Shown in pieces: positions 8,650-18,122 of a DNA stretch of 64,000 nt. The translations under genes were made by a program, and so were the position numbers. Position 1 is the stretch's first letter; each line of letters opens with the position of its first letter. This stretch comes from Nonomuraea africana (GTDB lineage: Bacteria; Actinomycetota; Actinomycetes; Streptosporangiales; Streptosporangiaceae), in NCBI RefSeq assembly GCF_014873535.1, contig NZ_JADBEF010000001.1:6448001-6512000 (forward strand). The letters are read 5' to 3'. A model generated the notes under the pieces. The model was not told the DNA's origin and searched no databases. It worked only from the letters and a program-made list of their open reading frames with translations.

Positions 8650-8697
8650 TTGGACCTCACTTTTGCCGCATCATTGGACTGTTTGGGCGAACCATTG
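8649..8697. promoter_or_regulatory. ATTGGAC direct repeats and inverted half-site between MocR and EamA genes
   Basis: ATTGGAC occurs at 8649-8655 (touching the MocR TTG start) and again at 8673-8679, 24 bp apart. CCATTG at 8692-8697 resembles an inverted half-site. MocR proteins characteristically bind two direct repeats plus an inverted one, so this is a likely autoregulatory and transporter operator. Confidence 0.5.
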
Positions 8698-8703
8698 TTT
8701 TCC

Positions 8704-8709
8704 TAGCAT
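8704..8709 (+). promoter_or_regulatory. Leaderless -10 element (TAGCAT) of the EamA gene
   Basis: TAGCAT fits TAnnnT and ends exactly 7 nt before the ATG at 8717. No ribosome site is present, so transcription probably starts at the ATG. A further in-frame ATG at 8708 overlaps the -10 and is therefore disfavoured. Confidence 0.45.
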
Positions 8710-8716
8710 GCCGTAC

Positions 8717-9598
8717 ATGAGAAACGGTGTCATCGGGGCGGCCTCCGCCATGTTCCTTGTCGGCACGCTCGCGGGGGTGTCGGGCGTGATCCAGGACTAT
8801 CCGGTCTACGGCGGGCAGGCCGTCCGCTACCTCGCCGCGGCGGTCATCCTGCTGGCGGCCGCGTGGATGGCGGGCCAGCGGTTCGTCAGGCTGACCGCCC
8901 GCGAGACGCTGCTCCTGGTCGCGCTCTCGGTTCTCGGCCTGGTCGTCTTCAACGTGTGCGTGATCGAGGCGACCCGCGCGTCGGGCCCCGCGCTGCCCGG
9001 CACCATCCTCGGTACGGTCCCCCTCGTGCTGGCCCTGGTCAGCGGGCGGCCCGCACCCCGGGTGGTGATCGGCGCGGGCATCGTGGTAGCCGGTGCGGTG
9101 CTGGCCACGGGGCTCGGCAGCGGCAACCTGCCGGGGCTGCTGTGGTCGCTGGGCGCGCTCGTCGGCGAGGTGAGCTTCTCCCTGCTGGCGATCCCGCTGC
9201 TGCCCAAGCTGGGCGCGATGCGGGTGTCGGCCTACTCGACGGCGCTGGCCGTCCCCATGCTGGCCGCCGTCGGCCTGTTCATGGAGGGCTCGGCCATGCT
9301 GCGCGTGCCCACCCTCGCCGAGGGCCTCGGCTTCGCCTATCTGACCGTGGTCGTGACGACCATCGCCTTCTTCCTCTGGTACACCTCGCTGCCCAAGCTC
9401 GGCGCCGGAACGGCCGGCCTGTTCGCAGGACTGATCCCGGTCGGCGCCATCGTCACGGGGCTGGTGCTGGGCATCGCGGTGCCGTCCGCGCCCGACCTGC
9501 TCGGCGCGGGACTGGTCATCCTCGGCATCGTGGTCGGCCTCACCGCGAACCGCGGCGCCGCGGTCGCCGTTCCGGCTCCGGTCCCCGGCCGCTCCTGA
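8717..9598 (+). CDS. EamA/DMT-family transporter
   Basis: 293 residues, about ten hydrophobic segments in two EamA repeats, typical of drug/metabolite transporters exporting amino acids or small metabolites. Repeat 1 spans roughly residues 5-130 (AMFLVGTLAGVSGVIQ, RYLAAAVILLAAAW, LLVALSVLGLVVFNVCVIEAT). Repeat 2 spans about 140-280 (LLWSLGALVGEVSFSLLAIPLL, GTAGLFAGLIPVGAIVTGLVLG). It is divergent from the MocR-type regulator, a frequent pairing in which the regulator senses a PLP-reactive amino compound and controls export. The start is chosen from the TAGCAT element 7 nt upstream. Confidence 0.88.
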   Translation: MRNGVIGAASAMFLVGTLAGVSGVIQDYPVYGGQAVRYLAAAVILLAAAWMAGQRFVRLTARETLLLVALSVLGLVVFNVCVIEATRASGPALPGTILGTVPLVLALVSGRPAPRVVIGAGIVVAGAVLATGLGSGNLPGLLWSLGALVGEVSFSLLAIPLLPKLGAMRVSAYSTALAVPMLAAVGLFMEGSAMLRVPTLAEGLGFAYLTVVVTTIAFFLWYTSLPKLGAGTAGLFAGLIPVGAIVTGLVLGIAVPSAPDLLGAGLVILGIVVGLTANRGAAVAVPAPVPGRS

Positions 9599-9708
9599 AG
9601 ACGCGCTTCGTGAAGGGGGTGCTTCTTGAAGGCGTGCTTCTCAGGGCGGGGTCCTGCGGGGGCGCGGCACGCCTTACGCTCTAGGAGGACCGAAAGGATC
9701 GAGGGGAC

Positions 9709-11361
<1,653 letters not shown>

Positions 11362-11384
11362 CTTCCGGCTGACCCACTGACCGC

Positions 11385-11412
11385 CCGGCCGTTCCGCCGA
11401 CCGAACGGCCGG
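11385..11412 (+). terminator. Hairpin after class I fumarase
   Basis: CCGGCCGTTC (11385-11394) and GAACGGCCGG (11403-11412) form a perfect 10-bp stem with an 8-nt loop, 23 nt downstream of the fumarase stop. Confidence 0.65.
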
Positions 11413-12045
11413 ACCGGCGGGGCACTCACGATCGATCGGCCCGCAGGTGGGTGGCCGCTCCCGAAGGCTCAGCAGCCTGGAGCCCGGTCGGGGGGTCGGG
11501 TCCCAGGATTACCAGGGCCGACTCGGGATCGAAGCTCCGAGCCACACGGGGCTGCCCTGGATCGTCTGCACGGGGCCGCCCTTGAATCAGCTCAGCCGTC
11601 TCCACGGAGCTGCCCTGGATCAGCTCGCCCGTCTCCATGGGGCTGCCCTGGGGGTGGCCCAGACAGGCCGGTGGCCCAGGCCTATGAGTGCGCCTGTGGG
11701 GCGTGTGCCGTCGTCGGGGCTGTCCGCACTCGGGAGTGTCGGATCCCGGGGGACGGCCTGGCGGCGAGGTTCTGGGGGGTTCTCAGGGGGCCGATCAGCG
11801 AGGCGTGGCCGGTCTCGGGCGACCGTGGCGTCAGATCCCGGTCCGGCGGCGACGCGAGGGCGGGATCCAGGTGGATCGGGCCCTGCCGGTCGCTCAGCCC
11901 CCGCCAGCAGGATGGTCCTGCGGGACTGGCGGCTCGGCTCGCGTCGGTGCTGCTGCTGTCTTCGCCGCTGGAGTTCCTGCCGGCCGATCGTGGCTCGGGA
12001 GGATCCAGCGGTGGCTCGGGGCTTGCTGCGGGTCGTGCGGGTGGT
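11413..12045. other. Gene-poor stretch without a credible gene
   Basis: Open frames exist on both strands but overlap one another, have no family resemblance, and show composition typical of chance frames in GC-rich DNA. The only structure I see is the imperfect tandem repeat at 11544-11657. With the superoxide dismutase remnant downstream, the zone looks like a decayed region. Confidence 0.5.
11544..11657. repeat. Imperfect tandem repeat, period 33-34 bp, about 3.4 copies
   Basis: Copies begin near 11544, 11570, 11604 and 11637. Each opens with ACGGGGCTGCCCTGGATC or a variant (A/T CGG GGC/AGC T/C GCCCT), and copies 2 and 3 end with AGCTC..CCGTCTCC. On the minus strand the unit reads as an ELIQG peptide repeat, but no convincing gene contains it. 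Confidence 0.6.
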
Positions 12046-12237
12046 TCAGGCCGCGACCAGACCCCTGTGCGGGGCGACGACGGAGCCGTCGGGCAGCAGC
12101 AGGCCGGTGTCCTCGAACAGGACCACGCCGTTGCACAGCAGGCTCCAGCCCTGGTCGGGGTGGGACGCGATTACATGCGAGGCCTCACGGTCCGCTGCGT
12201 CAGCGGCGGGGCAAACGGGTCGGTGACTGCACATCAT
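12046..12237 (-). CDS. DUF5999 family small cysteine-containing protein
   Basis: 63 residues, recognised from the conserved actinobacterial DUF5999 pattern: a short Cys/His N-terminus (MCSHRPVCPAADAADREA) followed by SHPDQGWSLLCNGVVLFEDTG and LLPDGSVVAPHR. Function is unknown for the family. Three Cys and several His would allow metal binding, which is inference. Two consecutive ATG codons are available. GAGAGG lies 3-6 nt upstream, so either start differs by one residue. The frame continues open far upstream, but that extension has no family similarity. It lies between decayed DNA and the SOD remnant. Confidence 0.82.
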   Translation of the reverse strand: MMCSHRPVCPAADAADREASHVIASHPDQGWSLLCNGVVLFEDTGLLLPDGSVVAPHRGLVAA

Positions 12238-12643
12238 GCACCTCTCAGATGATTCTCCTGGTTTGTTCTGTTGGTAGGGCAACGTCGCCCTGACGGTGTC
12301 CGGAGGTCCGGCTCGATCTTCGCCCTCCTGCTGGGACCCCGCCCGATCACTCCGGCGGATCTCTTTCTCTCCCCAACGAGGCTGGCGACGCTCTTGTTTC
12401 CGGTGAACCTTCCTACCTTCATCATGACGACCGGCACTGACAGTTTCGACGCATTTTGTGGCACTCAGGTTCACGTTTTCATGATGCTCCGGGACCCTTA
12501 CGGATGGCTTGCAAGCGGCTGACGCGGCGCGTGGCGGCGGCCCGCCGGAGTCCTGCTGGAGCATGCGTGAAGGACGGACGGTCAGCGGTGACCCCGGTGG
12601 GCTCGAGTGGGCTTGCCGTACGGGCTCCCAGCAGAACCCGCGC
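12238..12643. other. Upstream region of the DUF5999 gene, no gene seen
   Basis: About 400 bp with lower GC around 12390-12500. It should hold the leftward DUF5999 promoter. The short inverted repeat AGGGC (12276-12280) / GCCCT (12287-12291) lies in the probable leader. I see no supportable coding frame. Confidence 0.4.
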
Positions 12644-12910
12644 GCCGCCACCAGCGGCGTGCAGGGCTCCGGCTGGGGCGTGCCGGCCTACGAGCCCCTC
12701 GGCGGGCGCCTGGTGGTGGAGCAGGTCTACGACCACCACGGCAACGTCGGCATGAACACCACGCCGCTCCCGGTGTTCGACGCCTGGGAGCACGCGTACT
12801 ACCTGCACTACCGCAACGTCCGCCCGGACTACGTGGAGAAGCTTTGGGGCACCGTGAACTGGGACGATGTGGCCAGGCGGTTTGCTGACGCGACGAGTCA
12901 GGCCGGTTGA
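12644..12910 (+). pseudogene. C-terminal remnant of Fe/Mn superoxide dismutase
   Basis: About 88 codons clearly match the C-terminal half of Fe/Mn superoxide dismutase: GVQGSGWG, EPLGGRLVVEQVYDHHGNVG, the metal-ligand signature DAWEHAYYLHYRNVRPDYV with its Asp and His, and LWGTVNWDDVARRF, ending in a normal stop. The N-terminal alpha-helical domain with the other two His ligands is absent: the upstream codons (12509-12643) do not resemble SOD, and no start with a ribosome site precedes the match. It is therefore a 5'-truncated gene that cannot give an active enzyme. Confidence 0.85.
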
Positions 12911-12967
12911 CTGAAGTTCGCAACTATTTATCGGCCCCGCCTCTACTGGTCGGTTTCTGCAAATAGG

Positions 12968-12973
12968 TAAGCT
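12968..12973 (+). promoter_or_regulatory. Leaderless -10 element (TAAGCT) of the first kinase gene
   Basis: TAAGCT matches TAnnnT and ends 7 nt before the ATG at 12981. No Shine-Dalgarno sequence is seen. Confidence 0.4.
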
Positions 12974-12980
12974 GCCTGCC

Positions 12981-14075
12981 ATGCGTGCGCCGTCCGGTTA
13001 CCTCCTTGCCGCGCGCTATCGGCTCATGGAGCCGGTCGGCCGCGGCGGCATGGGCACCGTTTGGCGAGCGCACGACGAGTTGCTGGACCGTCACGTCGCG
13101 GTCAAGGAAGTACGGTTGCCGACCGTCCTCGACGAGGAGCTGCGGGCCGAGCTGTGCGCCCGCACCGAGCGCGAGGGCAGGGCCACGGCGATGGTCGCGC
13201 ACCCCTCGGTGATCACCGTCTTCGACGTCGTCACCGAGGACGAGCGGCCGTGGATCGTGATGGAACTGCTCCAGGCGAGGTCGCTGGAGCAGCTCATCCA
13301 GGACGAGGGCCCGCTGCCGCCGCGCAGGGCCGCCGAGATCGGCAGGCAGGTGCTGGGCGCGCTGCGCGCCGTCCACGCCAAGGGCATCCTCCACCGCGAC
13401 GTCAAGCCCAGCAACGTGCTGGTCACCGACGATCGCGCGGTCCTCACCGACTTCGGCCTGGCCGCCATGGAGGGCGACGCCTCCATCACGCAGGCCGGCA
13501 TCGTGCTCGGCTCGGCCGGCTACATCGCGCCCGAGCGGGTGCTCGGCGCCAAGGCCAGCCCCGCCGGAGACCTGTGGTCGCTCGGCGCGACCCTCTACAC
13601 CGCCGTCGAGGGCAGGGGCCTGCACGGCAGGCGCACCGCGGCCGCGGCGCTGGCCGCGCTCACCAGCGGCGAGCCGATCCCCATGCACAAGGCGGGCCCG
13701 CTGGCCCCCGTGCTCGACGCGCTGCTGCGCATCGACCCCGCCACCCGCCTCGACTCGGTGCGCGCCTCGCTGATGCTGGCCAGGGTCGCGGCCGGCGGTT
13801 CGGCGGAGGAGCCGCTGACCACCAGGGCCAGGATCGTACGCCCGGGGCCGGCCCGCAGGCCCACCCATCGCGGCCTGCACCGGGCCGAGACGACCGCGCC
13901 GACCCCCGTCGTTCCCATGCCGCGCGCGCAGCACCGCAAGCCAGGCGAGGGAGTGCACAGGAAGGTCATGGAGCAGCGACCCGCGCCATCCGGTTATGCC
14001 CGTTTTGTCGCCAAAGTGATAAAGTTGTTCCTTCCACGACGCTTTTGGCCCCGCGAACTTCGCAAGCGTGGGTAA
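12981..14075 (+). CDS. Serine/threonine protein kinase (no membrane segment)
   Basis: 364 residues, Hanks-type kinase of the bacterial Pkn group. Visible motifs are the glycine loop VGRGGMGTVW (19-28), VAVKEV with catalytic Lys42, HRDVKPSNV (138-146) with the catalytic Asp, TDFGLA (156-161) and GSAGYIAPE. The C-terminus is a basic, Pro/Arg-rich tail ending in an amphipathic FVAKVIKLFLPRRFWPRELR stretch that might peripherally associate with membrane. There is no clear transmembrane helix and no sensor domain. The next gene is a close paralogue in the same direction 35 bp on, so the pair probably arose by tandem duplication. Probable leaderless start. Confidence 0.92.
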   Translation: MRAPSGYLLAARYRLMEPVGRGGMGTVWRAHDELLDRHVAVKEVRLPTVLDEELRAELCARTEREGRATAMVAHPSVITVFDVVTEDERPWIVMELLQARSLEQLIQDEGPLPPRRAAEIGRQVLGALRAVHAKGILHRDVKPSNVLVTDDRAVLTDFGLAAMEGDASITQAGIVLGSAGYIAPERVLGAKASPAGDLWSLGATLYTAVEGRGLHGRRTAAAALAALTSGEPIPMHKAGPLAPVLDALLRIDPATRLDSVRASLMLARVAAGGSAEEPLTTRARIVRPGPARRPTHRGLHRAETTAPTPVVPMPRAQHRKPGEGVHRKVMEQRPAPSGYARFVAKVIKLFLPRRFWPRELRKRG

Positions 14076-14098
14076 AGCGTTCTCCAAGCGAGAATAGA

Positions 14099-14104
14099 TA
14101 TCTT
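14099..14104 (+). promoter_or_regulatory. Leaderless -10 element (TATCTT) of the second kinase gene
   Basis: TATCTT ends 6 nt before the ATG at 14111, with no ribosome site. The second kinase may therefore have its own promoter inside the 35-bp gap. Confidence 0.35.
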
Positions 14105-14110
14105 CTTCTC

Positions 14111-15742
14111 ATGCCGGAACAGCAGAAGCGCCTGCTCGCGGAGCGCTATGAGCTGATCTCACCGATCGGCCGGGGGACCATGGGGACCGTCTGGCGGGCC
14201 CACGACCGCGCCCTCGGTCGCGAGGTCGCGATCAAAGAGATCCGCCAGGATCCCGGGCTCACCGAGGAGCAGCGCGCCGAACTGCGCGAGCGCATGGTCC
14301 GAGAGGGCCGCACCGCCGCGCGGATCAACCATCCCTCCGTGGCCTCGATCCACGACGTGCTCATCCAGGACAACAGTCCGTGGATCATCATGGAGCTCGT
14401 CGAGGCCCGCTCCCTGGAACAGGTCATCGAGGAGGAGGGCCCGCTGCCGCCCCGGCTGGTGGCGGAGATCGGCGTCGACCTGCTGGGCGCGCTGCGCGCC
14501 GCCCACGCGCAGGGCGTCACGCACCGCGACGTCAAGCCGGGCAACGTGCTCATCACCGAGAGTGGCAGGGTCGTCCTGACCGACTTCGGCATCGCCAAGG
14601 CGGAGGGCGACACCAGGCTCACCAAGACCGGCATGGTGATCGGCTCACCCGGCTACACCGCGCCCGAGCGGGCCCGCGGGGAGTACACGGGGCCCGAGTC
14701 CGACATCTGGTCGCTCGGCGCGACGCTGTACTTCGCGGTGGAGGGACGGCCGGCCTACGAGCGCGCGACCGTGGCCGAGACCCTCGCCGCGCTGATGACC
14801 GAGAACGCCGACGCCCCCACGCAGGCCGGGCCGCTCCGTCCCGTGCTGGAGGGCATGCTCCACAAGGACCACCGCCAGCGGCTGACCGCGGCCACGACCG
14901 AGACCATGTTGCGGATGGTGGCCGACACGCCCACCAGCGACATCCCCAAGGTCATGGAGGACTTCGACCCCGACAGGACGATGACTGTGCAGCGCCCCAA
15001 GCCCGCCGAGCAGGACGACCAGAGCGCCATCGTCACCTCTCGACTGTCCGTTCCTCCCACGGGACTGCCGGGCAAGCCCGTCTACCCGCCGCCCGCCTCT
15101 CCCGACCCCAGTACGGCAGGCGCCGCGCAGGGTCCCGGCCGGCCCGGAGTGCCGCCAGGGCCTGGGCAGCCCGGCCCCAACGCAGGGGCGGGGGCCTTCT
15201 CCGGCCCCGCCGCTCAGGGTGGCGCGGGCGCGTTCGGCGCCCCCGCCGGCCCCGGCGGCCCAGGAGCCTTCGCAGGACCGGCGCAGGCCGGTCCCCGACC
15301 GGGCGGACCCCACCAGCTTCCAGGCGGACCCGGCCACCACCCCGGAGCACCTGGGCGGCCACCGGGCCCCATGGGTCAGGCCGGTCCGCCGGCGGGGCCG
15401 CCGCCGCAGCACGCCCCTCATCCCGGCCAGGGCGGGCCGCCCGGGCGTCCCGGCTACGCCGGTCCTCCGGCGCCCCCGTTCAACGGCGCCCCCGGCGACA
15501 CCGTGGTGCACCGCGCGCCCGGCGGTCCCGGCGGCCCCGCCGTACCTGCTGCTCCGGCGGGCGGCCACGGGAGCGACCACCCCGACCGGCAGCCCGGGCT
15601 GGGCACCGACCTGTTCGCGATCGCGGGGCAGCCCGCCCAGGAGAAGGAGGGCAACCGCGCGGGAGTCCTCATCCTCATCGGCGTCGCCATCGTGGCTCTC
15701 GCCGTGATCGCCATCCTGGTCATCTCCGCCGTCTCAGGCTGA
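14111..15742 (+). CDS. Membrane-anchored serine/threonine protein kinase
   Basis: 543 residues. The kinase domain (about 12-275) has IGRGTMGTVW, VAIKEI with Lys42, HRDVKPGNV, TDFGIA and GSPGYTAPE. It aligns residue for residue with the preceding kinase, including EARSLEQVIEEEGPLPPRL against QARSLEQLIQDEGPLPPRR. A long Pro/Gly/Ala-rich disordered linker follows (about 310-505). One C-terminal membrane helix (LILIGVAIVALAVIAILVIS) ends almost at the stop, leaving no extracellular sensor, so any signal must be intracellular. The start is set by the TATCTT element 6 nt upstream. Confidence 0.92.
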   Translation: MPEQQKRLLAERYELISPIGRGTMGTVWRAHDRALGREVAIKEIRQDPGLTEEQRAELRERMVREGRTAARINHPSVASIHDVLIQDNSPWIIMELVEARSLEQVIEEEGPLPPRLVAEIGVDLLGALRAAHAQGVTHRDVKPGNVLITESGRVVLTDFGIAKAEGDTRLTKTGMVIGSPGYTAPERARGEYTGPESDIWSLGATLYFAVEGRPAYERATVAETLAALMTENADAPTQAGPLRPVLEGMLHKDHRQRLTAATTETMLRMVADTPTSDIPKVMEDFDPDRTMTVQRPKPAEQDDQSAIVTSRLSVPPTGLPGKPVYPPPASPDPSTAGAAQGPGRPGVPPGPGQPGPNAGAGAFSGPAAQGGAGAFGAPAGPGGPGAFAGPAQAGPRPGGPHQLPGGPGHHPGAPGRPPGPMGQAGPPAGPPPQHAPHPGQGGPPGRPGYAGPPAPPFNGAPGDTVVHRAPGGPGGPAVPAAPAGGHGSDHPDRQPGLGTDLFAIAGQPAQEKEGNRAGVLILIGVAIVALAVIAILVISAVSG

Positions 15743-15759
15743 CCCCGGCACGCCGCGCT

Positions 15760-15771
15760 CGATCCGGATCG
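15760..15771. promoter_or_regulatory. Perfect 12-bp palindrome upstream of fumC
   Basis: CGATCCGGATCG lies 15 bp before the fumC ATG and 17 bp after the kinase stop. It could be an operator, but a palindrome this short can also occur by chance in such DNA. Confidence 0.25.
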
Positions 15772-15786
15772 CACAGACTTGGGGAT

Positions 15787-17178
15787 ATGAGTGAGTTTCG
15801 GATCGAGCACGACTCCATGGGTGAGGTGCGCGTCCCCGTGGACGCCCGGTGGCGCGCCCAGACCCAGCGGGCCGTGGAGAACTTTCCCATCTCGGGACGC
15901 CGCCTGGAGCCCTCCCACATCGCCGCCCTCGGCCTGATCAAGGCGGTCGCGGCCGAGGTGAACACCGAGCTCGGCGTGCTCGACAAGGACGTCGCCGAGG
16001 CCATCGCCCAGGCCGCCGCCGACGTGGCGGAGAACGAGTACGACGAGCACTTCCCCATCGACGTGTTCCAGACCGGCTCGGGCACCTCCTCGAACATGAA
16101 CGTCAACGAGGTCATCGCCACGCTGGCCCAGGAGCGGCTCGGCCGTCCCGTGCACCCGAACGACCACGTCAACGCCTCGCAGTCGTCCAACGACGTCTTC
16201 CCCACCTCCATCCACGTGGCTGCGGCCACCGAGGTCGTCTTCCATCTGGTGCCCTCGCTCCAGCACCTGGCCATCGCGCTGAGGGCCAAGTCGACGGAGT
16301 TCGCGCAGACCGTGAAGTCGGGCAGGACCCATCTCATGGACGCCACCCCCGTGACGCTCGGCCAGGAGTTCGGCGGCTACGCCTCGCAGATCGAGCACGG
16401 TGTCAGCCGGGTCAACTCGGCCCTGCGCCACGTCGTCGAGCTCCCGCTGGGCGGTACCGCCGTGGGCACCGGCATCAACACGCCTCCGGGCTTCGCCGCG
16501 AAGGCCATCGAGAAGCTCAGCGAGGCGACGGGCATCAGGTTCGTCGAGGCCGAGGACCACTTCGAGGCGCAGAGCGCCCAGGACGCGATCGTCGAGCTGT
16601 CCGGGCAGCTCAAGGTCGTCGCCGTCTCGCTCAACAAGATCGCAAACGACCTGCGCTGGATGGGCTCGGGTCCCAGGGCGGGGCTCGGCGAGATCAACCT
16701 GCCCGACCTCCAGCCCGGCTCGTCGATCATGCCGGGCAAGGTCAACCCGGTGATCCCCGAGGCCACGGCCATGGTCGCGGCCCAGGTCATCGGCAACGAC
16801 GCCGCGATCACCTTCGCCGGGGCCTCGGGCACCTTCGAGCTGAACGTCATGCTCCCCGTCATCGCCAGGAACATCCTGGAGTCGATCCGCCTGCTGGCGA
16901 ACGTCTCCCGCCTGCTCGCCGACCGCTGCGTCGCGGGGATCACGGCCAACACCGAGCGGCTGAGGGAGTACGCCGAGTCGTCCCCGTCGATCGTCACGCC
17001 GCTGAACCGCCACGTCGGTTACGAGGAGGCCGCGAAGATCGCCAAGCAGGCGCTGGCCGAGCGCAAGACGATCCGCCAGGTGGTCATCGAGCGCGGCCAC
17101 GTCGCCAACGGCACCCTCACCGAGATCGAGCTGGACGCGGCCCTCGACGTCCTGTCCATGACCCGCCCTTCGCAGTAG
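15787..17178 (+). CDS. fumC: Class II fumarate hydratase
   Basis: 463 residues, the typical FumC length. It is a fumarase/aspartase-superfamily tetramer that needs no iron. Signatures are DVFQTGSGTSSNMNVNEVIA, HPNDHVNASQSSNDVFPT, GRTHLMDATPVTLGQEFGGY and the superfamily loop GSSIMPGKVNPV with the catalytic Ser. GGGGAT lies just before the ATG. A strong hairpin follows the stop. It is redundant in reaction with the iron-sulfur fumarase at 9.7-11.4 kb, so the cell has an oxygen- or iron-stress-tolerant alternative (inference from family knowledge). Confidence 0.96.
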   Translation: MSEFRIEHDSMGEVRVPVDARWRAQTQRAVENFPISGRRLEPSHIAALGLIKAVAAEVNTELGVLDKDVAEAIAQAAADVAENEYDEHFPIDVFQTGSGTSSNMNVNEVIATLAQERLGRPVHPNDHVNASQSSNDVFPTSIHVAAATEVVFHLVPSLQHLAIALRAKSTEFAQTVKSGRTHLMDATPVTLGQEFGGYASQIEHGVSRVNSALRHVVELPLGGTAVGTGINTPPGFAAKAIEKLSEATGIRFVEAEDHFEAQSAQDAIVELSGQLKVVAVSLNKIANDLRWMGSGPRAGLGEINLPDLQPGSSIMPGKVNPVIPEATAMVAAQVIGNDAAITFAGASGTFELNVMLPVIARNILESIRLLANVSRLLADRCVAGITANTERLREYAESSPSIVTPLNRHVGYEEAAKIAKQALAERKTIRQVVIERGHVANGTLTEIELDAALDVLSMTRPSQ

Positions 17179-17188
17179 CCGATCCACC

Positions 17189-17233
17189 CGCCCGACCGGT
17201 CCCGGCCGCCGTCCCGCCGGGATCGGTCGGGCG
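17189..17233 (+). terminator. Strong hairpin after fumC
   Basis: Arms 17189-17206 (CGCCCGACCGGTCCCGGC) and 17216-17233 (GCCGGGATCGGTCGGGCG) pair over 18 bp with one G-T mismatch and a 9-nt loop, starting 11 nt after the fumC stop. No U-run follows. Confidence 0.75.
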
Positions 17234-17648
17234 AGTTCGGTAACGATTCGCCAACGTAGTCGTCCGATTCCGCAAAGTGGTCGTCAGAGCAAGGCGTCGG
17301 CAACCGCCGATCCCGCCTGGCGAAAGGGTGACCGATAGCGTGCGAAAGGTTCCCGCGGCGAGCAACAACCGCATTGCGTTTCGGTGGAACACGTCGGCAC
17401 CGCCGGCAGACGGGGTATCCCTGGGCCGTGGATCGGCTGGTGCGCCGGTGCGGCAGGCCACGCTCAGGTGGTGGGGTCCCGAAGGAGACGGTGTGGGCAT
17501 CCCGGACGAAGGACGGCAGAGGTCGGCGCAGCGCGGCCCGCCCTCGGCTCCATGAGGTTTCGCGAGTCGAAGACATCCCATGGAGTTTCGAGAGGAGGTG
17601 TGACGCCACCCCGCCGCCCCGAGGCAGGCCCCCGGCGTCACGTACCAG
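17234..17648. other. Intergenic stretch, no gene seen
   Basis: The first 150 bp are less GC-rich than the genes and may hold the promoter of the following small gene. Reading frames present are short and overlap on both strands with no recognisable protein. No repeat or hairpin stands out beyond the fumC terminator. Confidence 0.4.
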
Positions 17649-18047
17649 ATGAGGATCCTGATGCTTCGCCTGTTCCAGGCCATGCGCAACGCCAGGGCCA
17701 AGGACCTGACCCGGCACCTGGCCGCCACGCCCCTCGAGCACATCTACGCCCGCTTCGGCCGCGACATCCTGGCCCAGGCGGCCCAGGACCGCGCGCTGTC
17801 CGACGCCATCGCCAAGGAGGTCGCCGAGATCGACCGGTCGATCGAGGAGGAAGGCGTCGATCCCACCCCCGTCGAGCTGCGCTCCTTCCTCATGGGGTAC
17901 GGCCAGGGCGTCATCGACTCCGCGGTGATCAGGCCCGATCTGGTCGCCCAGGACACCAGCTGCGGCAGCGTCTACCCGAGCTCGGTGGTCAAGCTCGGCG
18001 CGCTGAGCCAGAAGGCGTTCGCGGGCGGCCTCATCAAGATGTCCTGA
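17649..18047 (+). CDS. Hypothetical protein, 132 aa
   Basis: Not recognised. It is soluble and mostly helical by composition, with an N-terminal basic segment (LRLFQAMRNARAKDLTRHLA) and an acidic middle (AKEVAEIDRSIEEEGVDPTP). The C-terminus YGQGVIDSAVIRPDLVAQDTSCGSVYPSSVVKLG holds a single Cys. A weak alternative start is the Met five codons in. It lies alone between the fumC terminator and the hydroxybutyrate dehydrogenase gene, which seems to have its own promoter. Confidence 0.55.
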   Translation: MRILMLRLFQAMRNARAKDLTRHLAATPLEHIYARFGRDILAQAAQDRALSDAIAKEVAEIDRSIEEEGVDPTPVELRSFLMGYGQGVIDSAVIRPDLVAQDTSCGSVYPSSVVKLGALSQKAFAGGLIKMS

Positions 18048-18109
18048 GGCACACATGAGCCCGGAGAGGTATGTGGCCGGGCTCCATGTGCCGTGGGAGG
18101 AGAAGCGGC

Positions 18110-18115
18110 TAGGGT
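18110..18115 (+). promoter_or_regulatory. Leaderless -10 element (TAGGGT) of the hydroxybutyrate module
   Basis: TAGGGT ends exactly 7 nt before the ATG at 18123. No ribosome site is present, so the first gene of the module is probably translated from a leaderless message. Confidence 0.4.
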
Positions 18116-18122
18116 CCGAGAC

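Noticed and set aside
11426..12252. Several overlapping reading frames of 70-260 codons on both strands
   Set aside because: No ribosome sites, no family resemblance, mutually overlapping and repeat-driven; typical chance frames in GC-rich DNA.
12509..12643. N-terminal part of a longer protein ending in the SOD remnant
   Set aside because: These codons do not resemble SOD or any family and have no ribosome site, so they are not part of a working gene.
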